Source of the DNA: Xanthobacteraceae bacterium
GTDB lineage: Bacteria > Pseudomonadota > Alphaproteobacteria > Rhizobiales > Xanthobacteraceae
Reading direction: 5' to 3'
DNA: 7,835 bases
Assembly (NCBI GenBank): GCA_030043335.1
Contig: JASHXX010000462.1
Coordinates: 1 to 7,835, forward strand
The position numbers were made by a program, and so were the translations under genes. Under the pieces are notes generated by a model. It searched no databases. It was not told where the DNA came from and saw nothing but the letters and a program-made list of their open reading frames with translations. Every line of letters starts with the position of its first letter. Positions within the stretch are counted from its first letter, which is position 1. This document shows, in pieces, positions 1 through 6,725 of this stretch.

Positions 1-1238
1 CCGAAAATCATCCGCCGATCGGAACGTGGCCGGCAGGCGCTGAGGGGTCAACCGTGACCATCGGCGCCGCCATGCCGCTGACCGGTGCTTACGCCCAGTC
101 GGGCGAGGATGAGCTCAAGGGCTGGGAGCTTGCGGTCGAGCACCTTAACGAGGGGAATGAGCTGATCAAGAAAATCGCGCCCAAGGTCACCAAGGGCCTG
201 CTGGGCAAGACGGCGAAGCTGGTCTCCGCCGACTCCGGCGCCAAGCCGAACAACGCGGTGCAGATCCAACAGACCTTCATCAACGATGAAAAGATCATCC
301 TGATGACCGGATCGACCTCCTCGGCGGTCGCGGTCGCGCTCAATCACTTCGCTCAGCGCGAGAAGGTGCTCTACGTCACCGGCATTTCCGGCTCGAACGA
401 CACCACCGGCAAGGATTGCGTGCGCTACGGCTTCCGCCAGGACTTCTATGGCCAGACCGCGGCAGCTGCGATCGGCCCGGTGATGGTGAAAAACTTCGGC
501 AAGAACCGCAAGGCGGCGTTCATGACGCCGGACTACACCTATGGTCACACCGTGACCAAGTCGGTGAACGACTATCTGACCCAGAACGCCGGCTGGACAC
601 AGGTGACGGACCAGGTTTCGCCGCTCGGCACCCAGGATTACAGCCAATACCTCACCAACATCGCCAATTCAGGGGCTGAATTCCTGATCAACGTGAACTG
701 GGGCCGCGACGCGGTGCTGTCGACGCAGCAGGCACATCAGTTCGGCATCATTCCCAAAATGTCGCTCGTCATTCCCTACCAGATCCCGTTCCTCGCCAAG
801 GAAGTGGGGCCGGAGATCATGGGCGGGGTCCTCGCCGCCACCGACTTCTGGTGGACCCTCGAAGACAAGTATCCGCTCGCCAAGATGTTCGTCGACGCCT
901 TCTACAAGAAGTACAGTTACCGGCCCGAATGGGGCGCCGAGAACTCCTACATGTCGATCGCGATGTGGGCGCGCATGGTCTCCGAGGCCGGCACCTTCTA
1001 CCCGCCGGACGTCATCAAGCAGTACGAGAAGGGCGAAACCCTCGACTCCATGGTTGGTCCCGTCCACTTCCGCCCCGAGGATCATCAATTGGTCCGTCCC
1101 GTCGTCATTGTGCGCGGCAAGCATCCGAAAGAGATGAAGAACTCCGAGGATTACTGGGAGGTGCTCGAAGTCGTTCCCGGCGAAGGGTTGATGCAGAAGC
1201 CGGACGCCTTTGGCTGCAATCTCGGCGACTACGCCTGA
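1..1238 (+). CDS. HAAT-type ABC transporter periplasmic substrate-binding protein (5' partial)
   Basis: This is the periplasmic binding protein of a branched-chain amino acid/amide type ABC importer (Peripla_BP_6 fold). A GTG at position 54 could be read as a start, but the frame is open to the window edge. The residues before it (GTWPAGAEGS, then TVTIGAAMPLTGAYAQSGED) read as the mature N-terminus of this family, so the true start and signal peptide lie upstream and the gene is truncated by the window. At least 411 residues are present. Family hallmarks, numbered from position 54, are the first-strand motif GAAMPLTG, the hinge-region YGFRQDFYGQ and the MTPDYTYGHT segment of lobe 2. Two cysteines (C122 in KDCVRYG and C388 near the C-terminus in GCNLGDY) could form a disulfide. 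It is the first visible gene of an operon with livH-, livMG- and livF-like genes. The ligand is unknown: branched-chain amino acids, amides, urea or aromatic acids are all handled by relatives. Confidence 0.9.
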   Translation, partial: ENHPPIGTWPAGAEGSTVTIGAAMPLTGAYAQSGEDELKGWELAVEHLNEGNELIKKIAPKVTKGLLGKTAKLVSADSGAKPNNAVQIQQTFINDEKIILMTGSTSSAVAVALNHFAQREKVLYVTGISGSNDTTGKDCVRYGFRQDFYGQTAAAAIGPVMVKNFGKNRKAAFMTPDYTYGHTVTKSVNDYLTQNAGWTQVTDQVSPLGTQDYSQYLTNIANSGAEFLINVNWGRDAVLSTQQAHQFGIIPKMSLVIPYQIPFLAKEVGPEIMGGVLAATDFWWTLEDKYPLAKMFVDAFYKKYSYRPEWGAENSYMSIAMWARMVSEAGTFYPPDVIKQYEKGETLDSMVGPVHFRPEDHQLVRPVVIVRGKHPKEMKNSEDYWEVLEVVPGEGLMQKPDAFGCNLGDYA

Positions 1239-1246
1239 CCGCCAAT

Positions 1247-1285
1247 GCCTTCTCTGCGCGCGCGCATCGACCATGCGGAGAAGGC
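1247..1285 (+). promoter_or_regulatory. Intercistronic stem-loop 1 downstream of the binding-protein gene
   Basis: Arms 1247-1258 and 1274-1285 pair over 12 positions: eight perfect pairs (GCCTTCTC with GAGAAGGC), then pairs that include two G-T wobbles. The loop is about 15 bases. It begins 9 bases after the stop codon of the binding-protein gene and has no T-run after it, so it is not a classical intrinsic terminator. In other binding-protein operons such hairpins protect the upstream message from 3' exonucleases and so raise binding protein over membrane subunits. That role here is inferred. Confidence 0.5.
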
Positions 1286-1302
1286 GGCTTCATGTCTTCG
1301 TG

Positions 1303-1352
1303 GCCGGGCTCAAAACTACTGCGGAGCGTTGTCTTCGCTCTTGAGGCCCGGC
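1303..1352 (+). promoter_or_regulatory. Intercistronic stem-loop 2 (nested hairpin) before the LivH-type permease gene
   Basis: The outer arm 1303-1313 (GCCGGGCTCAA) pairs with 1341-1352 (TTGAGGCCCGGC) with a single bulged base. Inside it a second stem pairs 1324-1328 (GAGCG) with 1336-1340 (CGCTC). No T-tract follows. Together with the hairpin just upstream it makes the spacer strongly structured, consistent with an mRNA-stability or attenuation element between binding protein and permease. It could alternatively be a degenerate copy of a dispersed intergenic palindrome. Confidence 0.45.
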
Positions 1353-1446
1353 TGCTTGCCTGTTGCGAGTTCGCGCGAATGCCCCGGCATCAAGCCTCAC
1401 ACGGCGGCAGGCGCGAAGATGCTTGCTCCAGATTGCGGACGACAGC

Positions 1447-2322
1447 GTGATTAACTGGCCCAATTTTGTCTCGCAGGTGTTCAACGGCGTGGTGCTCGGC
1501 GCGCTGTTGGCGCTGATTTCATCCGGCCTGACCATCATTTACGGCACGCTCGGCGTGCTCAATCTGGCGCACGGCGCCATGTTCATGCTCGGCGGTTACG
1601 CCGGCTGGGTCGCCTACACCTACACCAGCTCTTTCATTGTCGCCGTGATCGCCGGCTCGCTGTTTGTCATGCTGGTCGGGGTAGTGATGGAACGGGTTAT
1701 CATTCGCCACTTTTACTCGCGTCCGCCCGAGGATCAGCTCCTGGTCACTTTCGGCATCGGCATCGTGTTCGTGGAGACGGTCCGGTTCCTCTTCGGCAGC
1801 CTGACGAAGACGGTGCCACCGCCGTCTGGTCTGGTGGGGATCACCCCGCTCGGCTTCATGTTTTATCCGACTTACCGCCTCGCGCTGCTCGGCATCGTCG
1901 CGGTGGCGTTGATGGCGCTGTACATCGCCCTCTATCGCACGCGCATCGGCATGATCGTACGCGCAGGCATTGAGGACTCGGTGATGGTCGGTTCGCTCGG
2001 CATCGATGTCTACAAAGTGTTCATGCTGGTATTCGGGATCGGCGCCATGGCAGCGGGCTTCACCGGCATCGTCAATGCGCCGGTGGTCTCCATCGCGCCT
2101 GACGTCGGCGAGGCAATTCTGGTGCAGACTTTCGTCGTCATCGTCATTGGCGGCGTGGGATCATTTCCAGGCGCGGTGCTGGGCGGTTTTATCGCCGGCG
2201 AGATCATCAGCATAACCTCCATGCTCAATCCCGGCTATTCCTACGTCATGCTTTTCGTGGCGATGACACTGGTTCTGGTGCTTCGTCCCTACGGGCTGCT
2301 TGGGACGGCAGGCCGCGAATGA
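1447..2322 (+). CDS. livH: LivH-type ABC transporter permease
   Basis: This is the inner-membrane permease of the HAAT ABC importer, forming one half of the translocation pore with the LivM domain encoded next. From the chosen GTG it is 291 residues, the usual LivH length, and almost entirely hydrophobic (about 8 membrane segments). The diagnostic N-terminal block is visible: GLTIIYGTLGVLNLAHGAMF (residues 27-46), followed by MLGGY. The cytoplasmic loop RAGIEDSVMVGSLGID (about 172-187) corresponds to the ATPase-coupling loop, and the GGVGSFPGAVLGG block follows towards the C-terminus. The frame extends back to a TTG at 1363, but those 28 extra residues are Arg-rich and unlike the family, whereas relatives begin with a short polar stretch like INWPNF. 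The start is therefore placed at 1447, although no strong Shine-Dalgarno is seen there. The symbol indicates the family only; the substrate is not established. The stop overlaps the start region of the next gene. Confidence 0.88.
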   Translation: MINWPNFVSQVFNGVVLGALLALISSGLTIIYGTLGVLNLAHGAMFMLGGYAGWVAYTYTSSFIVAVIAGSLFVMLVGVVMERVIIRHFYSRPPEDQLLVTFGIGIVFVETVRFLFGSLTKTVPPPSGLVGITPLGFMFYPTYRLALLGIVAVALMALYIALYRTRIGMIVRAGIEDSVMVGSLGIDVYKVFMLVFGIGAMAAGFTGIVNAPVVSIAPDVGEAILVQTFVVIVIGGVGSFPGAVLGGFIAGEIISITSMLNPGYSYVMLFVAMTLVLVLRPYGLLGTAGRE

Positions 2323-2335
2323 GCACGATCGTTTG

Positions 2336-4210
2336 ATGCGCAGCCAACGTCCCTTTGTCATCGAGGCGCTGACGGCGATCGGGCTGATCGTCGCTCCATT
2401 CGTGCTGCCCTATCTCGACTTCACGCCGACGACCATGAGCCGCATCGTGGTTTGGGGCCTGTTCGGCATCGGCTTCGATATTTTGTACGGTTTTACCGGC
2501 CTGCTCTCGTTCGGCCAGTCGGCGTTCTACGGCACCGGCGGCATGGTCGCCGCCTATCTGCTCACCATAGTCGGCTTTCCGCGCGTCGTGATAGCGGTCA
2601 TCGTCGGCATGATCGCGGCGTCGATCATTGGCTATCTAATCGGACTGATCGCGCTGCGGCGGACCGGCATTTATTTCGCGATGATCACCGTGGCAATCGC
2701 CGAGGTCTTTTATTTCGTCGAATTCAATCCGCTCTCGGAATATACCGGTGGCGAGAACGGCTTGCCCGGCGTGCCGACGCCGACGTTTCCGCTCGGCTTC
2801 ACCACCATTCACATCGATACCGATTGGTCGCTCTACACGTTTTTCGCGTTCTGGTATTTGGTCGGCATCGTCATCGCGCTGCGCATCGTGCGCTCGCCGT
2901 TCGGCGTCATCTTCAGCGCCATCCGCGATAACCCGCTGCGTGCCGCGGCGGTCGGCCATAACGTGCACGACTATAAGCTTGCGGCCTTTGTGATCGCAGC
3001 CGCCTACGCAGGCTTAGCGGGCGGCCTGCTCGGCGTGCTGCAGGGCTTCATGCCGCCGGAGGCATTTACATTCGATACTTCGGGTCAATTGGTCATCCAG
3101 ACCGCGATCGGCGGCGCCGGTACGCTGTTCGGGCCGCTCGTCGGCGCGACGGTGTGGCTTTATCTCAGTGATTTTTTCCAGAATACGTTGCATCTCGGCG
3201 CGACCTGGAAGCTGGTGCTCGGAATCGTCTTCGTGCTGCTGGTCTGCTTCCTGCACCGCGGGTTGATCGGTGGGATCAACGACCTCTACGACCTTGCAGC
3301 GGGGCGCGGCGCTGCGAAGGTCGAGCCCGAGGCGCCGGCCGCGTTCTCCGGCGTGACCGCAGAAGCGGCACAGAAGGCGGCACCAATCGGGTTCGCCAGG
3401 GAGCCCGCGCCGCCGGCCATGCCGGCCGCCAGTCGCACGACCAATGACTTTTCCGGCCCGATCCTGCGGGCGAGCGGCCTGACCAAGCGCTATGGCGGCC
3501 TTCTCGCCAATAGCGACATTCATTTCACCGTGAACCGCGGCGAGCTGCGCGGCATCATCGGCCCCAACGGTGCCGGCAAGACCACTTTGTTCAAGATGCT
3601 GACCTGCGAGGTGCCGCCGACCTCCGGAAAAATCATGTTCGAGGGCCGCGACATCACCGGCATGAATGTCACCGACGTATGCCAGCTCGGCCTGACCAAG
3701 AGCTATCAGGTCAATCAGCTGTTTACGCGTCTGACGGTGCGCGAGAACCTGACGATTGCGGCGCTCGCCGAGCGGCGCGGGAAATTTCGTCTCGACATGC
3801 TGCGGCGGGTGCGGAAAATCTACGGGCTGACTGAGCAGGTCGAGCACACCCTTGAGCTCGTCGATCTTACCGCGCATCCCGACAAGCCGGTGTCGGCACT
3901 CCCCTACGGCGAGAAGCGCCGCCTCGAAGTCGGACTTGCGCTTGCCTGCTCGCCGAGTCTCCTCCTCCTCGACGAGCCGCTCGCCGGGATGAGCCCGCGC
4001 GAGCGGATCGAGATGGTCGATCTGCTCAAATCGATCAGCCGCGGGCGGACGATCATTATCATCGATCACGACATGCATTCGTTGTTCGAGCTGGTCGAAC
4101 GCGTCACCGTGCTGCAGGAAGGCCGGGTGTTGATTGAAGGCACACCGGGCGAGATCAAGGGAAATAAGGCGGTGCAGGAGGCTTACCTCGGCGGAGTGCT
4201 CGCAGCATGA
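2336..4210 (+). CDS. livM-livG: Fused LivM-type permease / LivG-type ATPase of HAAT ABC transporter
   Basis: This single polypeptide of 624 residues joins the second pore subunit to an ATPase. Residues 1 to about 315 are the LivM permease, with the conserved cytoplasmic coupling loop AIRDNPLRAAAVGHNV (I196-R197-D198) and later QTAIGGAGTLFGPLVGA. About 320-380 is an Ala/Pro-rich linker. The ATPase follows, with Walker A GPNGAGKTT (409-417), a Q-loop region SYQVNQLF, a LivG-style signature LPYGEKRR (522-529), Walker B LLLLDEP (D546, E547) and an H-switch at H578 (IDHDM). All catalytic residues are present. Such fusions are common in Alphaproteobacteria. The frame extends to a TTG at 2300 inside livH; the ATG at 2336 is preferred because it gives a LivM-like N-terminus, though its ribosome site is weak. 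It overlaps the stop of a five-codon frame (2319-2336), suggesting reinitiation. The 3' end overlaps the next gene by an ATGA. Confidence 0.9.
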   Translation: MRSQRPFVIEALTAIGLIVAPFVLPYLDFTPTTMSRIVVWGLFGIGFDILYGFTGLLSFGQSAFYGTGGMVAAYLLTIVGFPRVVIAVIVGMIAASIIGYLIGLIALRRTGIYFAMITVAIAEVFYFVEFNPLSEYTGGENGLPGVPTPTFPLGFTTIHIDTDWSLYTFFAFWYLVGIVIALRIVRSPFGVIFSAIRDNPLRAAAVGHNVHDYKLAAFVIAAAYAGLAGGLLGVLQGFMPPEAFTFDTSGQLVIQTAIGGAGTLFGPLVGATVWLYLSDFFQNTLHLGATWKLVLGIVFVLLVCFLHRGLIGGINDLYDLAAGRGAAKVEPEAPAAFSGVTAEAAQKAAPIGFAREPAPPAMPAASRTTNDFSGPILRASGLTKRYGGLLANSDIHFTVNRGELRGIIGPNGAGKTTLFKMLTCEVPPTSGKIMFEGRDITGMNVTDVCQLGLTKSYQVNQLFTRLTVRENLTIAALAERRGKFRLDMLRRVRKIYGLTEQVEHTLELVDLTAHPDKPVSALPYGEKRRLEVGLALACSPSLLLLDEPLAGMSPRERIEMVDLLKSISRGRTIIIIDHDMHSLFELVERVTVLQEGRVLIEGTPGEIKGNKAVQEAYLGGVLAA

Positions 4211-4905
4211 GCCTGCTCGAAGTCAAGGCACTCAACACCTATTACGGCGATTCCCACATCCTGTTCGATGTCGAGCTCACCGTGGAACGCCACGAAGTGG
4301 TGGCGCTACTCGGCCGCAACGGCGCCGGCAAGAGCACGACCTTGAAGAGCCTGATGGGCGTCGTTAAGCCGCGCGGCGGCTCCATCCTGTTCGACGGTGC
4401 CGAGATCGCCGGCAGAACGAGCCACGCCATCGCCCAGGCCGGCATGCAGCTCGTGCACGAAGAGCGCCGCGTTTTCGGCAGCCTGAGCGTCGAGGACAAT
4501 CTCCTGCTGGCCGGATTGACGGCGCGGCGACGCTGGCCGCTCGAGCGCGCCTATGCGATGTTTCCGCGGCTCAAGGAACGGCGGCTGAGCCGGGGCACCG
4601 ACCTTTCCGGCGGCGAACAGCAGATGCTGGCGATCGCCCGCGCGCTGGTCCGCGAGCCCAAGATCCTGCTGCTCGACGAGCCGTTCGAGGGGTTGGCGCC
4701 GATCATCGTCCGCGATCTGCTGGCGATCTGCCGCGCCCTAGCGGAAGCGGGGCAAACGATCCTGGTGGTAGAACAAAATATTTCCGCGGCGATGACGCTC
4801 GCCGACCGGGTCTATATCCTCAACAACGGCCATATCGTCGAATCGCTCGGCGCAGAAACGGTGCGTGATCGGCCGGAATTGCTGCACCGCCATCTCGGCG
4901 TCTAG
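4207..4905 (+). CDS. livF: LivF-type ABC transporter ATP-binding protein
   Basis: This is the second ATPase of the importer (232 residues, normal for LivF). It should pair with the LivG domain of the fusion protein on the cytoplasmic face. It shows Walker A GRNGAGKST (36-44), signature LSGGEQQ (133-139), Walker B ILLLDEP (D157, E158), the LivF hallmark FEGLAP right after Walker B, and VEQN (188-191), where LivF proteins carry Gln in place of the H-switch histidine. The Q-loop region reads LVHEERRVF (82-90) instead of the more usual VPEGRRIF, a modest divergence. The ATG lies in an ATGA overlap with the stop of the fusion gene, so translation is probably coupled; a GGAG lies about 10 bases upstream. 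It is the last gene of the operon and ends in a convergent intergenic region. The symbol denotes the family, not a proven substrate. Confidence 0.92.
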   Translation: MSLLEVKALNTYYGDSHILFDVELTVERHEVVALLGRNGAGKSTTLKSLMGVVKPRGGSILFDGAEIAGRTSHAIAQAGMQLVHEERRVFGSLSVEDNLLLAGLTARRRWPLERAYAMFPRLKERRLSRGTDLSGGEQQMLAIARALVREPKILLLDEPFEGLAPIIVRDLLAICRALAEAGQTILVVEQNISAAMTLADRVYILNNGHIVESLGAETVRDRPELLHRHLGV

Positions 4906-4985
4906 ACGCCGTTGACGACCACGAACCGGCCGAACAGAGCGCAGAACTGACGTTCCTCTCGCATCGGTAAAAAACAACGGCTATT

Positions 4986-5009
4986 CGCCAAAGCCTAAAC
5001 TTTTTGGCG
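4986..5009. other. Hairpin between convergent operons, possible weak terminator
   Basis: Arms 4986-4992 (CGCCAAA) and 5003-5009 (TTTGGCG) form a perfect 7-bp stem with a 10-base loop. It is the only clear hairpin between the livF stop and the G-rich tract. On the plus strand no T-run follows. On the minus strand a run of six T occurs about 15 bases beyond. It may help end livF transcription, but the signature is incomplete. Confidence 0.3.
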
Positions 5010-5016
5010 ACAAAAC

Positions 5017-5041
5017 GGGTCGGGCGGGGGGGGCGGCCGGG
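5017..5041 (+). other. G-rich tract with quadruplex-forming pattern
   Basis: G-tracts at 5017-5019, 5022-5024, an uninterrupted run of eight G at 5026-5033, and 5039-5041 are separated by one to a few bases. The pattern fits the four-tract G3+ rule on the plus strand, which would be the 3' untranslated RNA of the ABC operon if read-through occurs. No folding evidence is available from sequence alone. Confidence 0.4.
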
Positions 5042-5071
5042 ACAAAATGCGGCGGCCGTGACGGCCGCCGC
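5042..5071 (-). terminator. Intrinsic terminator of the OFA transporter/small-protein operon
   Basis: A perfect 10-bp GC-rich stem (5049-5058 with 5062-5071) has a 3-base loop. Read on the minus strand it is followed by ATTTTGT, and it lies 15 bases after the stop codon of the small membrane protein gene. The plus strand has no T-run after the stem, so it is assigned to the minus-strand operon. Confidence 0.7.
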
Positions 5072-5086
5072 CTGGATCACGGGCCG

Positions 5087-5215
5087 CTAGTGGAACAGCT
5101 TCATCGCGTTGATGAGCGTCTGCAATACGCCGAGCGTCAGCGGAATGCCGACGAACCCCCAGGCGAGCACCAATTGCAGCGTCGTAGTGCCGCCTTGCTG
5201 ATTTGAATTCGGCAT
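5087..5215 (-). CDS. Small single-pass membrane protein, probable MFS transporter small subunit
   Basis: A 42-residue protein. The first 12 residues are polar (MPNSNQQGG, then three Thr). They are followed by one hydrophobic span, about residues 13-32 (LQLVLAWGFVGIPLTLGV), and a short amphipathic tail, INAMKLFH. A strong Shine-Dalgarno, AGGAG (5223-5227), sits 7 bases before the ATG and overlaps the stop region of the upstream transporter gene; the two reading frames are only 12 bases apart. A terminator follows directly. Proteins of this size with an AW-x-x-VGIPL-type core are, as I recall, encoded next to OFA-family transporters and annotated as MFS transporter small subunit. Assembly or stabilisation of the transporter is the likely role, but the function is inferred from position. 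Confidence 0.82.
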   Translation of the reverse strand: MPNSNQQGGTTTLQLVLAWGFVGIPLTLGVLQTLINAMKLFH

Positions 5216-5222
5216 GATTGCT

Positions 5223-5227
5223 CTCCT
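5223..5227 (-). promoter_or_regulatory. Ribosome binding site of the small membrane protein
   Basis: AGGAG on the minus strand lies 7 bases before the ATG at 5215. It lies just after and partly against the TAG of the upstream transporter gene (5228-5230). It supports the 42-residue frame being translated. Confidence 0.7.
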
Positions 5228-6667
5228 CTATGCACCGGCCGGCCTAGCTGCCCCGGCCGCCGCGATCTGCGCGCGCTCGGCCTCATGATCGGGAGTCATG
5301 TGAAAGCGTTGATTGACCGCCTTGACCAGCAGGTTGCAGATGAAGCCGATCACCAGCAGGCCCGCCATGATGTACATGGTGACGTTGTAGGCCTGCGCCT
5401 TGGGCACGCCGTGGGTGACGTTGTACTCGCGGATATAGTTCACCAGTACAGGACCGAAGATGCCGGCCATCGACCATGCGGTTAGCAACAGGCCGTGGAT
5501 GGCGCCGACATAGCGTGTGCCGAACATATCCCTGAGGTAGGCCGGCACTGTGGAGAAGCCGCCGCCATACATGCTGATGATCACCAGGAAGCACAGGACG
5601 AACCCGGCGACGCTGCCGGTCGCGCCGGTGTAGGGCACCGTGCAGTACAGCGCGAAGCCGAGCACCATGAACACGAAATAGGTGTTCTTGCGCCCTATAT
5701 AGTCCGACGTGGACGCCCAGAAGAAGCGGCCGCCCATGTTGAACAGACTCATCAACCCGACAAAGCCCGCTGCCGCCACCGGTGTGATCCGGCCGGGGAA
5801 CATCTCCTGGCTCATCGCCGAGGCCTGGCCGAGGACACCGATCCCGGCGGTCACGTTAAGGCACAGCACCCACCAGATCAGCCAGAACTGCGGCGTCTTC
5901 AATGCGTCGTAGACGAATACGTCGTTGGTGGTGATCAGTTTCGAGGCCTGCAGCGGGGGCGTGTAACCCTCCGGTTTCCAGCCGGGCGCCGGTGTACGCA
6001 CCATGAATGCGCCGACCATCATGAAGACGAGGTAGATCGCCCCCATGACCATGAAAGTCGGAGCGACGCCGATATGATGTTGCGTCCGGAAAATGCTCAT
6101 CAGCCATACCGACAACGGCGAGGCGATAAACGCGCCGCCGCTGAAACCCATGATGGCCATCCCCGTCGCCATGCCGGGGCGGTCAGGGAACCATTTGATC
6201 AGCGTCGAGACCGGCGAGATATAGCCGATGCCGAGGCCGCAGCCGCCGAGCAGGCCATAGCCGAGATAAACCAGCCACAGATTGTGAATCGATACCCCGA
6301 ACGCCGAGATGAAAAAGCCGCCGGCCCAGCATAGAGCGGCGGCAAACATCGCCCGGCGCGGACCGCCTTCCTCGACCCAGCGGCCGAAAACCGCGGACGA
6401 AACGCCGAGGAAGAAGATCGCCAGCGAAAAGATCCATCCCAGTTCCGGAAGCGTCCAGTCGCCCGGCGCCGATTGGTTGAGGCCGAGAAGCCTCGTCATC
6501 GGCAGATTGAACACGCTGAAGGCATAGGCTTGGCCGATGCACAAATGCACGCACAGCGCCGCGGGGGGCACCATCCAGCGGCTGAAGCCCGGCCTGGCAA
6601 TGGTGCGGCTTCGATCAAGAAAGTCGAACAGCCCTCCCCACGCACGCGTTTGCGTTATCGCCGTCAT
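5228..6667 (-). CDS. OFA-family (oxalate/formate antiporter-like) MFS transporter
   Basis: A 479-residue inner-membrane secondary transporter of the major facilitator superfamily, OFA group (TC 2.A.1.11). Twelve hydrophobic segments can be followed along the chain. Group motifs are GLGIGYISPVSTLIKWFPDR (K158-W159-F160-P161), GMAIMGFSGGAF, the NMGGRFFW block with R314 in TM8, and TAWSMAGIFGP in TM11. A GTG at 6673 begins the longest frame, but AGGAGGGG (6675-6682) lies 7 bases before the ATG at 6667 and only one base before the GTG, so the ATG is chosen. The gene is cotranscribed with the small membrane protein downstream. Relatives exchange oxalate for formate or carry other small carboxylates. 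The Lys of TM11 essential in Oxalobacter OxlT appears to be replaced by W398, so oxalate should not be assumed. The family is certain; the substrate is open. Confidence 0.92.
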   Translation of the reverse strand: MTAITQTRAWGGLFDFLDRSRTIARPGFSRWMVPPAALCVHLCIGQAYAFSVFNLPMTRLLGLNQSAPGDWTLPELGWIFSLAIFFLGVSSAVFGRWVEEGGPRRAMFAAALCWAGGFFISAFGVSIHNLWLVYLGYGLLGGCGLGIGYISPVSTLIKWFPDRPGMATGMAIMGFSGGAFIASPLSVWLMSIFRTQHHIGVAPTFMVMGAIYLVFMMVGAFMVRTPAPGWKPEGYTPPLQASKLITTNDVFVYDALKTPQFWLIWWVLCLNVTAGIGVLGQASAMSQEMFPGRITPVAAAGFVGLMSLFNMGGRFFWASTSDYIGRKNTYFVFMVLGFALYCTVPYTGATGSVAGFVLCFLVIISMYGGGFSTVPAYLRDMFGTRYVGAIHGLLLTAWSMAGIFGPVLVNYIREYNVTHGVPKAQAYNVTMYIMAGLLVIGFICNLLVKAVNQRFHMTPDHEAERAQIAAAGAARPAGA

Positions 6668-6674
6668 CGTCACT

Positions 6675-6682
6675 CCCCTCCT
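6675..6682 (-). promoter_or_regulatory. Ribosome binding site deciding the OFA transporter start
   Basis: Minus-strand AGGAGGGG is spaced 7 bases from the ATG at 6667 but abuts the alternative GTG at 6673. It therefore favours the ATG. Confidence 0.7.
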
Positions 6683-6704
6683 GGACTTGCGTTGGCCGCT
6701 CGCG

Positions 6705-6725
6705 GCCGCGGAACGGCCCCGCGGC
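6705..6725 (-). promoter_or_regulatory. GC-rich hairpin in the leader of the OFA transporter gene
   Basis: Arms 6705-6711 (GCCGCGG) and 6719-6725 (CCGCGGC) make a perfect 7-bp stem with a 7-base loop, about 38-58 bases before the ATG on the minus strand. It lies upstream of the ribosome binding site and does not sequester it directly. A regulatory role is possible but unproven. Confidence 0.3.

Noticed and set aside
54..1238. GTG at 54 as the true start of the binding protein
   Set aside because: The frame stays open to the window edge and upstream residues fit the mature N-terminus of the family, while a start at 54 would remove the signal peptide. The gene is 5' partial.
1370..1379. 10-base palindrome TTCGCGCGAA
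   Set aside because: Such short CG-rich palindromes arise often by chance at this GC content, and it has no partner site.
1363..1446. N-terminal extension of the LivH-type permease from TTG 1363
   Set aside because: The 28 extra residues are Arg-rich and unlike LivH N-termini, and they fall in the structured spacer.
3014..4078. 354-codon minus-strand frame opposite the LivMG fusion
   Set aside because: It is antisense to a clearly recognisable permease/ATPase; its composition is typical of high-GC shadow frames.
5495..6334. 279-codon plus-strand frame opposite the OFA gene
   Set aside because: It is a shadow of the well-supported minus-strand transporter, rich in His/Glu/Arg and with no family features.
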